From: an uncultured bacterium
GTDB lineage: Bacteria > Bacteroidota > Ignavibacteria > Kapaibacteriales > UBA4661
Assembly: GCA_937899715.1 (NCBI GenBank)
Contig: CALCNX010000032.1
Span: forward strand, 62,001-126,000
DNA length: 64,000 bases
Direction: 5' to 3'
The notes below the pieces were generated by a model. The model saw only the letters and a program-made list of their open reading frames with translations, did no database searches and was not told where the DNA came from. The position numbers and the translations under genes are program-made. Position 1 is the first letter of the stretch; each line of letters starts with the position of its first letter. Below, piece after piece: positions 17,906 to 26,470 of the stretch.

Positions 17906-20900
17906 ATGCAAAGATTTACTACGTTTCTCCGTTATTGCGCTGCGCTCGTGCTGGCTCTTGGCATGACCTCGGCGCTGGCGCTGGCGAACGGGCGCATTGT
18001 CGGGAAGGCTACCGACGACGATGGGAATGCACCTCTGGGTGGCGTGAGCATCAAAATAAAAGTAGCCGGAAAAGTGCTCGGCGCTTTCACGGGCAAAGAT
18101 GGAAGTTATGAAATCCGTAATGTTCCGGCTGGGACGTATGAGGTCACGGCAGCATACATTGGTTTCAAATCGCAAACTAAAAAAGTAACTGTTGACGAAG
18201 GGGCAGATGCGAAAGTAGATTTCAAAATGCAGCTGGATTTGTTGCTTTTGGAAGAAGCTGTTGTTATCGGGTACGGTACAAAGACCCGTAAAGACCTTAC
18301 CGGCTCCATTGCTTCGATTGATGCCAAAGAGATAAAAGATGCTCCACTGCCGAGCTTTGAGCAGATGCTTCAAGGTCGTGCCGCCGGAGTGCAGGTTATT
18401 GCTTCCAATGGTTTGCCCGGCTCACCCGTGACCGTGAGAGTACGTGGTACAGGCTCCATCACGGCAAGTAGCGATCCATTGTACATCATTGACGGTGTAC
18501 CCATGACCACCGGCAGCTTTGGTACGAACTTCCGCACTGCAACAGAAACCAATGCTTTGGCTGACCTCAATCCGAATGATATTGAAAGCATGGAGATTCT
18601 CAAAGATGCTGATGCTGCCGCTATCTATGGTGCGCGTGGTGCAAATGGTGTCGTGCTCATTACCACCAAGCGTGGACAAGCAGGGACAACGAAATTTAAC
18701 ATCAATATCATGTCCGGCTTTAATCAAGTTTCCAATCGTCCCGCTCTTTATGATGGCCCGGGCTGGCTCAAACTCTGGAATGAAGGTGCAACAAATGATA
18801 GTATTGTTGCTCGCAAAGAAGGTCGTTCTTATACTCGTCCCAATCTTCCTTATAACATCTACGATCCCACCAGCGGTAGGGCGAAGCGTGCCGGACAAAT
18901 TGACCCGGCAAACACAAATTGGCTTGACCAAGTGCTCCAGGTGGGGCGGATGAACCAAGTAGAGGTAAATGCAAGCGGTGGTACAGAAAAAACACGCTTT
19001 TATGCCGGTGCTACGTATCGCACAGAAACAGGCTATCAAAAGAAAACCGACGGTGAGCGCATTTCGGGTCGCCTGAACGTTGACCACAACGCAACAGATG
19101 ATTTCACCATCGGCTTTAATACAAATGTTACTCGCTTTACTACCAATCGCGGTCCCGTTGCTTGGTCAGGCGGTATGGGATCAGCACAGAGCAATTCGCT
19201 GCCTATTTTCCCGATTTTTACGACGGCAGGTGAATATTTTCAGCCGACCGCAGGTGTAAATCCTGTAGTTCAAATTGATAACTTCAATTTCACCCAGGTC
19301 AATACGCGATTGCTTGCCAACGGCTATGGTGAACTGCGGTTCAATGGGCTGGGGATACCAGGTCTTGCACTTCGTTTGGAAGCGGGTATTGATAAAGCTG
19401 ATATCGCAGAAAGTTTCTTCCAGAATGCTATTGTCCGTAGCGATGGGCAGGCATACGGCGAAAAACGAAATGTATCAGTTATCAATTGGAATACCAATAC
19501 AACCTTAAACTATCAGACCAAATTTGGTAGCGAACATTCTCTTACAGCTCTTGTTGGGATGAGTGTGAATCGCTCGGACGAGCTGGATGTTACTGCAGGT
19601 GGGCGGGATTTCCCAAACCCTTACTTCACCAATCCTCAGGCAGCAGCAGTGAAGACGGGTAATTCTTTTGAAACTGCATACAGTTTCATTGGTTACTTTG
19701 CACGTCTCGACTATAAGTTTATGGACAAGTATCTTGTGAAAGTCAGTGTTCGTCGTGATGCTTCTTCACGGTTTGGTTCTGATACACGCTTCGGTACATT
19801 CCCTGCCGTTGGTTTGGGCTGGCTCCTTACCGAAGAAGAATTCTTGAAAAACAATGAAACCCTTTCTCTCTTGAAGCTCCGTGCCAGCTACGGTTTGAGT
19901 GGCAATGCCGAAATCCCTAACTTTGAGCGATTTGGCACCTATTATGCCGGAGCCAACTACAACGGGCAAGCCGGTATTGGTCCTGCACGTCTTCCAAACA
20001 CAACACTAGGCTGGGAGCAAGCTGCAATGCTTGATGTCGGTCTTGACTTTGCATTCTGGCAAGGGCGTCTGTCGGGTACGATGGCATTTTACACCAAAAA
20101 CTCGACAAATCTTCTGCTTAATCTCAGCATTCCATCCTCAACGGGTTTTGGTTCAATTCTCCAAAACGTTGGGAGCATCAACAATACGGGCTTTGAGGTT
20201 AGTCTGAGCAGTAAAAATCTTGTCGGCGAGTTTGAATGGTCAACCGACCTCAATATGGCATTTAACCGCAATGTTGTTTTAAACAATGCAGGTTTACCGC
20301 CTGATGCTGTCGGTGGTCCGGGGGAAACGCGTCTTTTGCCCGGGTATCCGATTGGCACGTTCTTTATCAATCGTTTTGCATATGTACAGAAATCAGATGG
20401 TATGGTCTCTGTTCAGCGTCGTAGTTCAGATAACCAGACGGCGTTCGACCCAAATAAACCAAATAACCAATCGAATGTTTCCGGTCGCTGGATTGATACG
20501 ATGGTTACTGTACGCGGTGGTTCAGCGCTTTATTACAACCTCAATGGTAAACTCACTGACGTTTACGATACAAAAGATCGTGTAGCACTTGGTCAGCCAT
20601 ATCCTACGGTCGTTGGTGGTATGACCAATATATTCAGATATAAGGGCTTCGACCTCACAGTACTTGTGAACTTCTCTGTCGGTAACTCGCTCTACGATGA
20701 CGCTGCTAAGCGCCAAGTTGGCGCGGTTAGCTTCCGTTGGAACCAGCGTGTGAACGAAACGGAAATGCGCTGGAAAAAAGATGGCGACGATGCTTCTGTG
20801 CCACGTTTGTCTCTTACTGAGAACCGTGACATCAACATTGACCGTTGGTTGTACGATGGCTCGTTTGTGCGCGTCCGTCAAATTACGCTTGGCTATCGCT

Positions 20901-21115
20901 TACCGCAAAGCCTGCTTGAATCCATCGGTTTGACCAATGTGCGCATTTATGCCACTGCAAGCAATCCGTTTACCTTCACGAAATATCCGGGCTGGGATCC
21001 TGAGGTACAGCGCGACCAATACGGCGCACAAGGTGCAAACCTCGGCGCAAGCGTAACCTATCTTACGCCGCCGCAAGCCCAAGGATTTACCTTTGGTCTG
21101 AATGTTGGCTTCTAA
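17906..21115 (+). CDS. SusC/RagA-family TonB-linked outer-membrane protein
   Basis: TonB-dependent importer of 1069 residues. It has a signal peptide (about 1-27, ending ALANG), a carboxypeptidase-regulatory-like domain (about 28-110), a plug domain (about 125-240; GRAAGVQVIASNGLPGSP, VRVRGTGSITASSDPLYIIDG, IYGARGANGVVLITTK) and a long beta-barrel ending in QGFTFGLNVGF. The SusC motif DPLYIIDGVP and the following SusD gene place it in the SusC/RagA family, which imports oligosaccharides or peptides captured by SusD. Substrate cannot be read from sequence. The stop is 53 bp before susD; the two are probably one operon. ExbBD/TonB are not in the window. Confidence 0.95.
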   Translation: MQRFTTFLRYCAALVLALGMTSALALANGRIVGKATDDDGNAPLGGVSIKIKVAGKVLGAFTGKDGSYEIRNVPAGTYEVTAAYIGFKSQTKKVTVDEGADAKVDFKMQLDLLLLEEAVVIGYGTKTRKDLTGSIASIDAKEIKDAPLPSFEQMLQGRAAGVQVIASNGLPGSPVTVRVRGTGSITASSDPLYIIDGVPMTTGSFGTNFRTATETNALADLNPNDIESMEILKDADAAAIYGARGANGVVLITTKRGQAGTTKFNINIMSGFNQVSNRPALYDGPGWLKLWNEGATNDSIVARKEGRSYTRPNLPYNIYDPTSGRAKRAGQIDPANTNWLDQVLQVGRMNQVEVNASGGTEKTRFYAGATYRTETGYQKKTDGERISGRLNVDHNATDDFTIGFNTNVTRFTTNRGPVAWSGGMGSAQSNSLPIFPIFTTAGEYFQPTAGVNPVVQIDNFNFTQVNTRLLANGYGELRFNGLGIPGLALRLEAGIDKADIAESFFQNAIVRSDGQAYGEKRNVSVINWNTNTTLNYQTKFGSEHSLTALVGMSVNRSDELDVTAGGRDFPNPYFTNPQAAAVKTGNSFETAYSFIGYFARLDYKFMDKYLVKVSVRRDASSRFGSDTRFGTFPAVGLGWLLTEEEFLKNNETLSLLKLRASYGLSGNAEIPNFERFGTYYAGANYNGQAGIGPARLPNTTLGWEQAAMLDVGLDFAFWQGRLSGTMAFYTKNSTNLLLNLSIPSSTGFGSILQNVGSINNTGFEVSLSSKNLVGEFEWSTDLNMAFNRNVVLNNAGLPPDAVGGPGETRLLPGYPIGTFFINRFAYVQKSDGMVSVQRRSSDNQTAFDPNKPNNQSNVSGRWIDTMVTVRGGSALYYNLNGKLTDVYDTKDRVALGQPYPTVVGGMTNIFRYKGFDLTVLVNFSVGNSLYDDAAKRQVGAVSFRWNQRVNETEMRWKKDGDDASVPRLSLTENRDINIDRWLYDGSFVRVRQITLGYRLPQSLLESIGLTNVRIYATASNPFTFTKYPGWDPEVQRDQYGAQGANLGASVTYLTPPQAQGFTFGLNVGF

Positions 21116-21168
21116 TCCGACGAGTTATTCCTTAACCATAGAATATCCATTTAATTTTTTGTATCATC

Positions 21169-22545
21169 ATGAAGAGATTCCGAAAACTTATTGTGGCATC
21201 GGCACTCATGGCAGGAGTTGGGTTCAGCTCGTGCGAAAGTGTGTTGAATATCTTGCCGCCTCTGGATTTGGCAAATGAAGCCGCTCTTACGAACACTCGC
21301 GGACTTCGTACCGCTCTGACCGGTACGTTTAGCCCAAGCGGTGGATTGGCGGACGGCAGTGGTGTATCAGGCAATGTACTCACATCGGGTGAGTTGTGGT
21401 CAGATCAGGTGCAGGCTCAAAACCCCGGCTTTGGTCAATTACAGATTGTCAATCGCAATTTGAACTTCTTTAACGATCAGGGGCGCCCTATCTGGCAGAA
21501 TGGCTATGGCATAATTAACCGTGCCAACAACATTCTGGATGCCATTCCAACTATTACTGATGCACAAATCGCTTCCGAAAAAAATCTTATACGTGGTAAT
21601 GCTCTTTTTCTTCGAGCTTGGGCTTACTTCAATCTTGTTCGTTCTTTTGCCCAGCCTTGGGGATTTACGGCAGACAATACTCACCTTGGGGTGATATTGC
21701 GTCTTACTCCTACAAGAGGCTCTACGGGTGCATCCAAGGCACGCTCAACCGTAGCAGAGGTTTATGCTCAAATTATTAAGGATTTGATTGAAGCCGAAAG
21801 CCTTCTTCCTGAGGCTTCTGCTCTGCCTGATTTTTATAATTCATTTGCCTCCAAAGGCGCTGTTGCTGGCTTGCTTGCACGGGTGTACTTTCAGCAAAAT
21901 GATTTCACCAACGCAGCAGCAGCAGCAAGCCGTGTTATCAGCAATAGCGGTTACAGTCTTAGCGATGATGTGATGGATGTCTTCAAAAACAGCCCGACCC
22001 CCGAAACCATTTTCCAACTCATCAGCGACGACCAAAGTAATTCTGCAGGCGCAGTCAACGGTAATTTCCGTCAAGACGATAATGACCCGCCGCTCTTTGT
22101 CGATCCAGCATTTGCTACGGTTATAGCTGCTTTGCCCGATGCCGACAAACGCAAAGTGTTCGTCAATGAGCGAGACGGTGTTACCCGCACAACCAAGTAC
22201 GACAAATTACAAATGAATGTGCCGCTTATTCGTTTGCCGGAAATGTTGCTCATTCGTGCTGAGGCGACCGCACAATCAGCAGCAGCAAGCGCACTTGCCG
22301 ACCTAAACCAAATTCGCCGACGCGCAGGTCTTGCGCCCCTCACAGGGCTATCAGGGCAAGCACTCATTGATGCCATTCGTCGTGAACGAAGCATTGAGCT
22401 TTGTTTTGAAGGCGATCGCTTCCACGAACTCAAACGCACAAAACAAAACATACGCGCCAGCGCATGGAATGCGTCGTCGTGTATCTTTAAGATTCCCGAT
22501 GTCGAGGTCAACGCAAACACACTTTGTCAGCAAAATCCTGACTAA
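21169..22545 (+). CDS. SusD/RagB-family substrate-binding outer-membrane lipoprotein
   Basis: Surface lipoprotein of 458 residues. The signal peptide MKRFRKLIVASALMAGVGF is followed by a lipobox-like SSC (Cys 23). The helical SusD/TPR scaffold includes FLRAWAYFNLVRSFAQPWG, the family's N-terminal signature, and the C-terminal LNQIRRRAGLAPLTGL and IRRERSIELCFEGDRFHELKR. SusD forms a lid on the SusC barrel and binds the substrate. At 458 residues it is rather short for the family (about 500-550), as is usual in RagB-like proteins outside Bacteroidia. Cotranscribed with the upstream susC-type gene. Confidence 0.94.
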   Translation: MKRFRKLIVASALMAGVGFSSCESVLNILPPLDLANEAALTNTRGLRTALTGTFSPSGGLADGSGVSGNVLTSGELWSDQVQAQNPGFGQLQIVNRNLNFFNDQGRPIWQNGYGIINRANNILDAIPTITDAQIASEKNLIRGNALFLRAWAYFNLVRSFAQPWGFTADNTHLGVILRLTPTRGSTGASKARSTVAEVYAQIIKDLIEAESLLPEASALPDFYNSFASKGAVAGLLARVYFQQNDFTNAAAAASRVISNSGYSLSDDVMDVFKNSPTPETIFQLISDDQSNSAGAVNGNFRQDDNDPPLFVDPAFATVIAALPDADKRKVFVNERDGVTRTTKYDKLQMNVPLIRLPEMLLIRAEATAQSAAASALADLNQIRRRAGLAPLTGLSGQALIDAIRRERSIELCFEGDRFHELKRTKQNIRASAWNASSCIFKIPDVEVNANTLCQQNPD

Positions 22546-22666
22546 TTCGAGATATATTGTCTGTCAAGCGATGAGGAGGCTTGGTTTCATCAAGCCTCTC
22601 AACGTTTGGTGGTGAGGGCTGGAAAAGAAAATATGTGAAGAAGTTGCACTCAATACGTAAAGAGTA

Positions 22667-22697
22667 TTGACATTCATCTATAAAAAATGTATTTTCT
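22667..22697 (+). promoter_or_regulatory. Candidate promoter for the duplicated-domain gene
   Basis: TTGACA (22667-22672), a 17-bp spacer, and TATTTTCT (22690-22697). It lies 127 bp before the ATG at 22825 and repeats the design seen 600 bp before susC, suggesting the gene can be transcribed apart from susCD. A weak hairpin without a T run lies between susD and this site (22576-22598). Confidence 0.5.
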
Positions 22698-22824
22698 TCT
22701 CCGTGTTCTCAAATCCAAGAATAGTTTGCACTTGGCTGTGTTCCATCACTGCTCACCAACACGAAAAAACAGAACTCTGTTCTAATTCTCTATTCTATTT
22801 TTTTATCAATTTTCGGAGCGTAAT

Positions 22825-24162
22825 ATGAACGCAAAACGACTTTTTGTAGCGGCTACTGCTTTCGTTGGATTCAGCACAGCTGCCTTTTCACAACTTCCCA
22901 AAGAGGTTACTGATGCTGGTATAACGGTCTCGCCATGGCCCTTCACACAGACCCAAGCTGTCACCATTTCGGTGGATGCCACCAAAACCTGGCCTCGCAC
23001 AGCACTTGCCTCCGATAAACAGCCGCTCAAAGGCGCTGCTGAAGTGAATATCCATGGCGGCGTTAATCTTGGCAAGATACCCGGAACTGGCGTAGCCGAT
23101 GCGGATGTAATGCGCTGGCAAAAAGTACAGGGCGATTGGAGAAACTATCCTGCAAAATGTAAATTTACTAAGACTGCAACGGATAAGTTTGAATTGAAGA
23201 TAACCCCGCAAACACACTTTCTACTTGGTACGGGCGATGTCATCAGTGAGATTGATTTTGTCTTAAATGATGGAACTGGTGGCACAAAATCTGGTGGTAC
23301 AGCACCCGCAGCCGGAAAAGAAACCGAAGGTGATGGTCGCTCGGATATCTTTGTTCCGTTGAGCGGCACTGTCCTGCAATTTCCGAAAACTGTCAGTGAT
23401 GCAGGTATTACAGTATCACCATGGCCCTTTACCCAGACTCAGGCTATTACCATTTCAGTAGATGCTACCAAAACCTGGCCTCGCACGGCAATTGCTACCG
23501 ATAAACAACCGCTCAAAGGTGCCGCTGATGTATTTATTCACGGTGGTGTCAATCTTGGCAAAATACCTGCAACAGGCGTGGCTGATGCAGATGTGATGCG
23601 CTGGCAAAAAGTACAGGGCGACTGGAGAAACTATCCTGCAAAATGTAAATTTACCAAGACCGCAACGGACAAGTTTGAACTAAAGATCACCCCTTCAACG
23701 CACTTTTTGCTCGGTACAGGTGATGTTATTACGGAGATTGATTTTGTGTTAAATGATGGAACGGGTGGTACAAAATCCGGTGGTACAGCACCGGCAGCCG
23801 GAAAAGAAACCGAAGGCGATGGACGTAACGATATCTTTGTTCCGTTGACGGCAACAGCACCAACATCGGTTCGCAATACAGACATCTTCACCGCAGCGAT
23901 GAGCTATCCGAACCCTGCTACGGATGTGGTCAATATCAACTTCGGCATGAAAAACACGGGCAATGTTGTCTTGAAAATCTTCAACACCCAAGGCAACGAA
24001 GTTGCGACCTTGCTGGATGGCAACACCATGTCCGGCAATGCGCTCCACATCATCCAGTGGGACGTTACCAATGTTGCGGGCAAAAAAGTTCCGCCCGGGG
24101 CATATTTCTTCCGTCTGAGCGTCAACGGTGCTACCGAAACCGGTAAAATCGTTGTGAACTAA
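22825..24162 (+). CDS. Secreted protein with two copies of a beta-rich domain and T9SS signal
   Basis: Protein of 445 residues with a signal peptide (1-22, ending AAFS). A domain of 162 residues (from Q23) is repeated at once from Q185; the copies share long identical stretches such as DAGITVSPWPFTQTQA and VADADVMRWQKVQGDW. The fold suggested by VTISVDATK ... AAEVNIHGGV ... FELKITPxTHFLLGTGD resembles the starch-binding or DUF4961-like modules found with SusCD loci. The last 90 residues (AMSYPNPATDVVNINF ... GAYFFRLSVNG) are a T9SS C-terminal sorting domain. It therefore likely binds glycan at the cell surface for the SusCD importer; the ligand is inferred only from context. A terminator follows. 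Confidence 0.83.
   Translation: MNAKRLFVAATAFVGFSTAAFSQLPKEVTDAGITVSPWPFTQTQAVTISVDATKTWPRTALASDKQPLKGAAEVNIHGGVNLGKIPGTGVADADVMRWQKVQGDWRNYPAKCKFTKTATDKFELKITPQTHFLLGTGDVISEIDFVLNDGTGGTKSGGTAPAAGKETEGDGRSDIFVPLSGTVLQFPKTVSDAGITVSPWPFTQTQAITISVDATKTWPRTAIATDKQPLKGAADVFIHGGVNLGKIPATGVADADVMRWQKVQGDWRNYPAKCKFTKTATDKFELKITPSTHFLLGTGDVITEIDFVLNDGTGGTKSGGTAPAAGKETEGDGRNDIFVPLTATAPTSVRNTDIFTAAMSYPNPATDVVNINFGMKNTGNVVLKIFNTQGNEVATLLDGNTMSGNALHIIQWDVTNVAGKKVPPGAYFFRLSVNGATETGKIVVN
22891..23862 (+). repeat. Two tandem 486-bp in-frame gene segments
   Basis: Bases 22891-23376 and 23377-23862 encode the two 162-residue domains. They are closely similar at the DNA level too, with drift mostly at third codon positions, so the duplication is fairly recent but no longer exact. 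Confidence 0.88.
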
Positions 24163-24186
24163 TACTTGCTCTCAAAAGTATTCAAG

Positions 24187-24225
24187 AAGCCCCTCCCTGC
24201 GTACTTGCGGGGAGGGGCTTTTTTG
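24187..24225 (+). terminator. Rho-independent terminator after the T9SS cargo gene
   Basis: Stem AGCCCCTCCCTGC (24188-24200) pairs with GCGGGGAGGGGCT (24207-24219, one G-T pair), 6-nt loop, then a T run. Confidence 0.88.
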
Positions 24226-24275
24226 TTATTTTGTGTCTCATTCATCACGATTGGACAAATATAATCTACCCATCA

Positions 24276-24398
24276 ATGACAACCCAAGAATCCCTCTTTG
24301 ATGCCGCATTGCTCGCGGAGGCGCACAAACTTCCGATGGAATATCGGAGACATCTTTTAGAGATAGTTCGTATCTTTCGTGAGAGTATCGTCTGCTAA
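24276..24398 (+). CDS. Small hypothetical ORF (40 residues)
   Basis: ATG 24276 to TAA 24396-24398. The peptide (MTTQESLFDAALLAEAHKLP ... IVRIFRESIVC) looks helical and faintly resembles the N-terminus of DUF2281 or antitoxin-like small proteins. TATAAT lies 16 bases upstream, but there is no Shine-Dalgarno. It may be a real small gene, the remaining 5' end of a truncated one, or chance. The following 24399-24578 is repeat-like debris without a gene. Confidence 0.25.
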   Translation: MTTQESLFDAALLAEAHKLPMEYRRHLLEIVRIFRESIVC

Positions 24399-24587
24399 AA
24401 TTCCCCTCTTTGGAACAACAAAAGGGAGGGTACGAGCGGTAGCGAGGACGGGGTGTTGCTTTGAGCATTGCTTCCGAACTATCCTGCCAGTCCTCGCTTT
24501 GCTTCGGCTGAGACCCCTTCATACATGAAGAGGAATTTGAATGAGCGTAACTTCAGTATGTAATGCTACGGTATTATAACCACACAC

Positions 24588-24727
24588 CTCAGTACACGAC
24601 AAAATTTCTTCAATAGTGGCACAGACATTCTTGTCTGTGAGTCTTCATGCGGTATTCACAGGCAAGAATGCCTGTGCCACCGAAACCTGATTTTATGACC
24701 TCTGCAAAGTTTTTGTCGTGTACTGAG
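24588..24727. mobile_element. MITE-like element with perfect TIRs and 9-bp duplication
   Basis: A 140-bp non-coding element. CTCAGTACACGACAAAA (24588-24604) is the exact inverse of 24711-24727. It is flanked on both sides by the 9-bp direct repeat ACCACACAC (24579-24587 and 24728-24736). The interior holds an imperfect palindrome, GGCACAGACATTCTTGTCTG with its partner at 24658-24680. Perfect ends and perfect flanking repeats point to a young insertion mobilised by a transposase encoded elsewhere. Confidence 0.85.
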
Positions 24728-25082
24728 ACCACACACATAAAATTCTGAATGGGCTTCAATCGTATGAAATCAATTCTAAGACGGCACTTGAAACTAACTT
24801 TTCTTGATACGATAGAATTAGATCCAAGATTATTTTTTCATAAACTTTCACCGACAGGAAGCAAAAGACTTGACTTTGTGAAAATTGCTATGTAACTTAT
24901 AGGAGCATCGTAAGTTACCGATTTGTCAACCATTTTCGACAAAAGGTGTTGCCTTCCCAAAGTTTGCTTTCCACGCTCCCGGTAGAGCCGCAGCGACTCC
25001 GCTCACTGCCTCCCTTGCGCCATCGCACAATCGTGCTGCTGCTTCTGAGTCGCCTCCGTACTCGCTTGGCGGACGCGTACTG

Positions 25083-25568
25083 GTGCTGAACCAAAGCTAT
25101 GAACCGATAAGTGTCTGCAATATCAAAAAGGCAATGACGCTGCTGTTTTTGATGAAAGCGGAAATTGTCGTCACCAACGACAAGCGTAAAGTACGCTCCA
25201 TCCGCACCATTTTCGCGTGTCCGAGCGTCATTCGGCTTCGGCGTTATATCCACGTACCGGTGAAAAAAGTAGAGCTTTCGCGGAAAAATATTTTGCGCCG
25301 CGACAACCACCAATGTCAATACTGCGGCACACCCAAAGCGCCACTCACCATTGACCACGTGCTGCCGAAGTCTCGCGCGGGCACGGACACGTGGGAAAAC
25401 CTTGTCTGCGCCTGCGTGAAGTGCAACACAAAAAAGGGCAACCGTACGCCCGACGAAGCAGGAATGAAGCTGCTCAAAACACCGCGCCGTCCCAGCCACG
25501 TCACGTTTATCAAAAATATTGGCGGTGAACTTGATGAAGGCTGGAAGCCGTATTTATTTATGACCTGA
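25083..25568 (+). CDS. HNH endonuclease family protein
   Basis: Protein of about 161 residues from GTG 25083, with an HNH domain: CQYCGTPKAPLTIDHVLPKS (first zinc Cys pair, then the His pair region), GGTDTWENL-type Asn, and CVKCNTKKGNRTP (second Cys pair). The N-terminal LNQSYEPISVCNIKKAMTLL matches the usual start of this widely conserved HNH family, whose members normally begin a few residues earlier (RVLVLNQ). The same frame is open back to 24903 and encodes the expected GGRVLV, but offers no ATG, GTG or TTG start before 25083. The true start is therefore uncertain. Biological role of the family is unclear (DNA repair or restriction-like). A strong terminator follows. Confidence 0.85.
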   Translation: MLNQSYEPISVCNIKKAMTLLFLMKAEIVVTNDKRKVRSIRTIFACPSVIRLRRYIHVPVKKVELSRKNILRRDNHQCQYCGTPKAPLTIDHVLPKSRAGTDTWENLVCACVKCNTKKGNRTPDEAGMKLLKTPRRPSHVTFIKNIGGELDEGWKPYLFMT

Positions 25569-25608
25569 GCGGCATCATACCGCCAACATATCGTTTACAA
25601 AATATAGA

Positions 25609-25656
25609 AACAGCCTTCAAAGCTAGAATTTATGGCGCTTTGAAGGCTGTTTTTTT
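25609..25656 (+). terminator. Rho-independent terminator after the HNH gene
   Basis: Perfect 15-bp stem AACAGCCTTCAAAGC (25609-25623) with 25637-25651, a 13-nt loop and a run of T. Confidence 0.92.
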
Positions 25657-25696
25657 AGTATTGCCTCTTCACAGACGAAAACTTGCATACTCCTTA

Positions 25697-25848
25697 GAGG
25701 CTGTTTGGAAACTAGGAAAATCCACACTTTTACTCTCATCCCAACCTTCTCCCAGAGGGAGAAGGAGAAAGAAATCAGCTTTGTATCTTGCTTCCTCTCC
25801 CTGTGGGAGAGGATTGAGGTGAGGGAAAAGAAGTTTTCAAACAGCCTC
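25697..25848. mobile_element. MITE-like element flanked by TTA duplications
   Basis: A 152-bp non-coding element. GAGGCTGTTTGGAAACT (25697-25713) inverts to 25832-25848 with one mismatch. TTA occurs directly outside both ends (25694-25696 and 25849-25851), consistent with a 3-bp TNA target duplication as made by some IS5-related transposases. The interior contains purine-rich and pyrimidine-rich inverted segments (CTTCTCCCAGAGGGAGAAGG, 25745-25764). A similar end sequence occurs once more at 8133-8149. Confidence 0.75.
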
Positions 25849-25871
25849 TTACAATAAGACTTGAGAACTTT

Positions 25872-26420
25872 TTATGACCGACGACCTTTGACGAGCCAAA
25901 GAATACCGCCAACAACGACGCTCCCAATCAAGAGCACAAATGCTGTCCATTTGCATTCATTCGCAATGGAAGTCCAGCCTGCGTGCGTTGCGATTGCGCC
26001 CGGAAATCCTTGCAACATGAGTATAACCCCCGCATTTTCGGCAAAATCACTTATCATTATCACCAACGGCAGAACAACATTCAAGAGCCGCCAAAGGGTG
26101 TTTTCGGGAAGAAGGGAGCGGTAGAAGAAGCTCAAGACCAGTATGGAAAAACTGGTGTACACGAGCGGATAGATAACGTCCACCACACTTTCAACAAAAA
26201 AATAGACCGAACGCCCTTCTACACCCAGCAGTGTAAAGAATGACAGCACGTCGTTCTCCGTAAAACCAAAGCGCATATCCATCGGGTTGGCAAAGGTTCC
26301 CATGCGACCTTGCATAAACGGAAAAATGAAGATGTTAAAGAGCATCATCAGCAAGAAGGAGAGAATGACTCTCAGTCCCGTGCTTTGAGCATAGAAAAAT
26401 TGAGAAAGCGACCGTACCAT
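25872..26420 (-). CDS. Hypothetical integral membrane protein
   Basis: Protein of 182 residues with about four hydrophobic helices (about 18-36, 70-100, 113-135, 158-177). No motif tells its function and I do not recognise the family. The segment SDFAENAGVILMLQGFP between helices 3 and 4 is the most distinctive part. It starts 51 bp after the MFS gene on the same strand and may belong to that transcription unit. Confidence 0.7.
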   Translation of the reverse strand: MVRSLSQFFYAQSTGLRVILSFLLMMLFNIFIFPFMQGRMGTFANPMDMRFGFTENDVLSFFTLLGVEGRSVYFFVESVVDVIYPLVYTSFSILVLSFFYRSLLPENTLWRLLNVVLPLVIMISDFAENAGVILMLQGFPGAIATHAGWTSIANECKWTAFVLLIGSVVVGGILWLVKGRRS

Positions 26421-26470
26421 ATCAAATACCTATCAATAGTGTAAAGAAGGGCTGTGAAATAAGAAAATAG

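Noticed and set aside
24395..24545. Possible fourth MITE between AAATTCCCCTCTTT and GAAGAGGAATTT
   Set aside because: The inverted ends are short and imperfect and no target duplication is visible.
24764..24895. 43-residue ORF from ATG 24764
   Set aside because: No RBS, no recognised motif, lies among repeat debris; likely chance.
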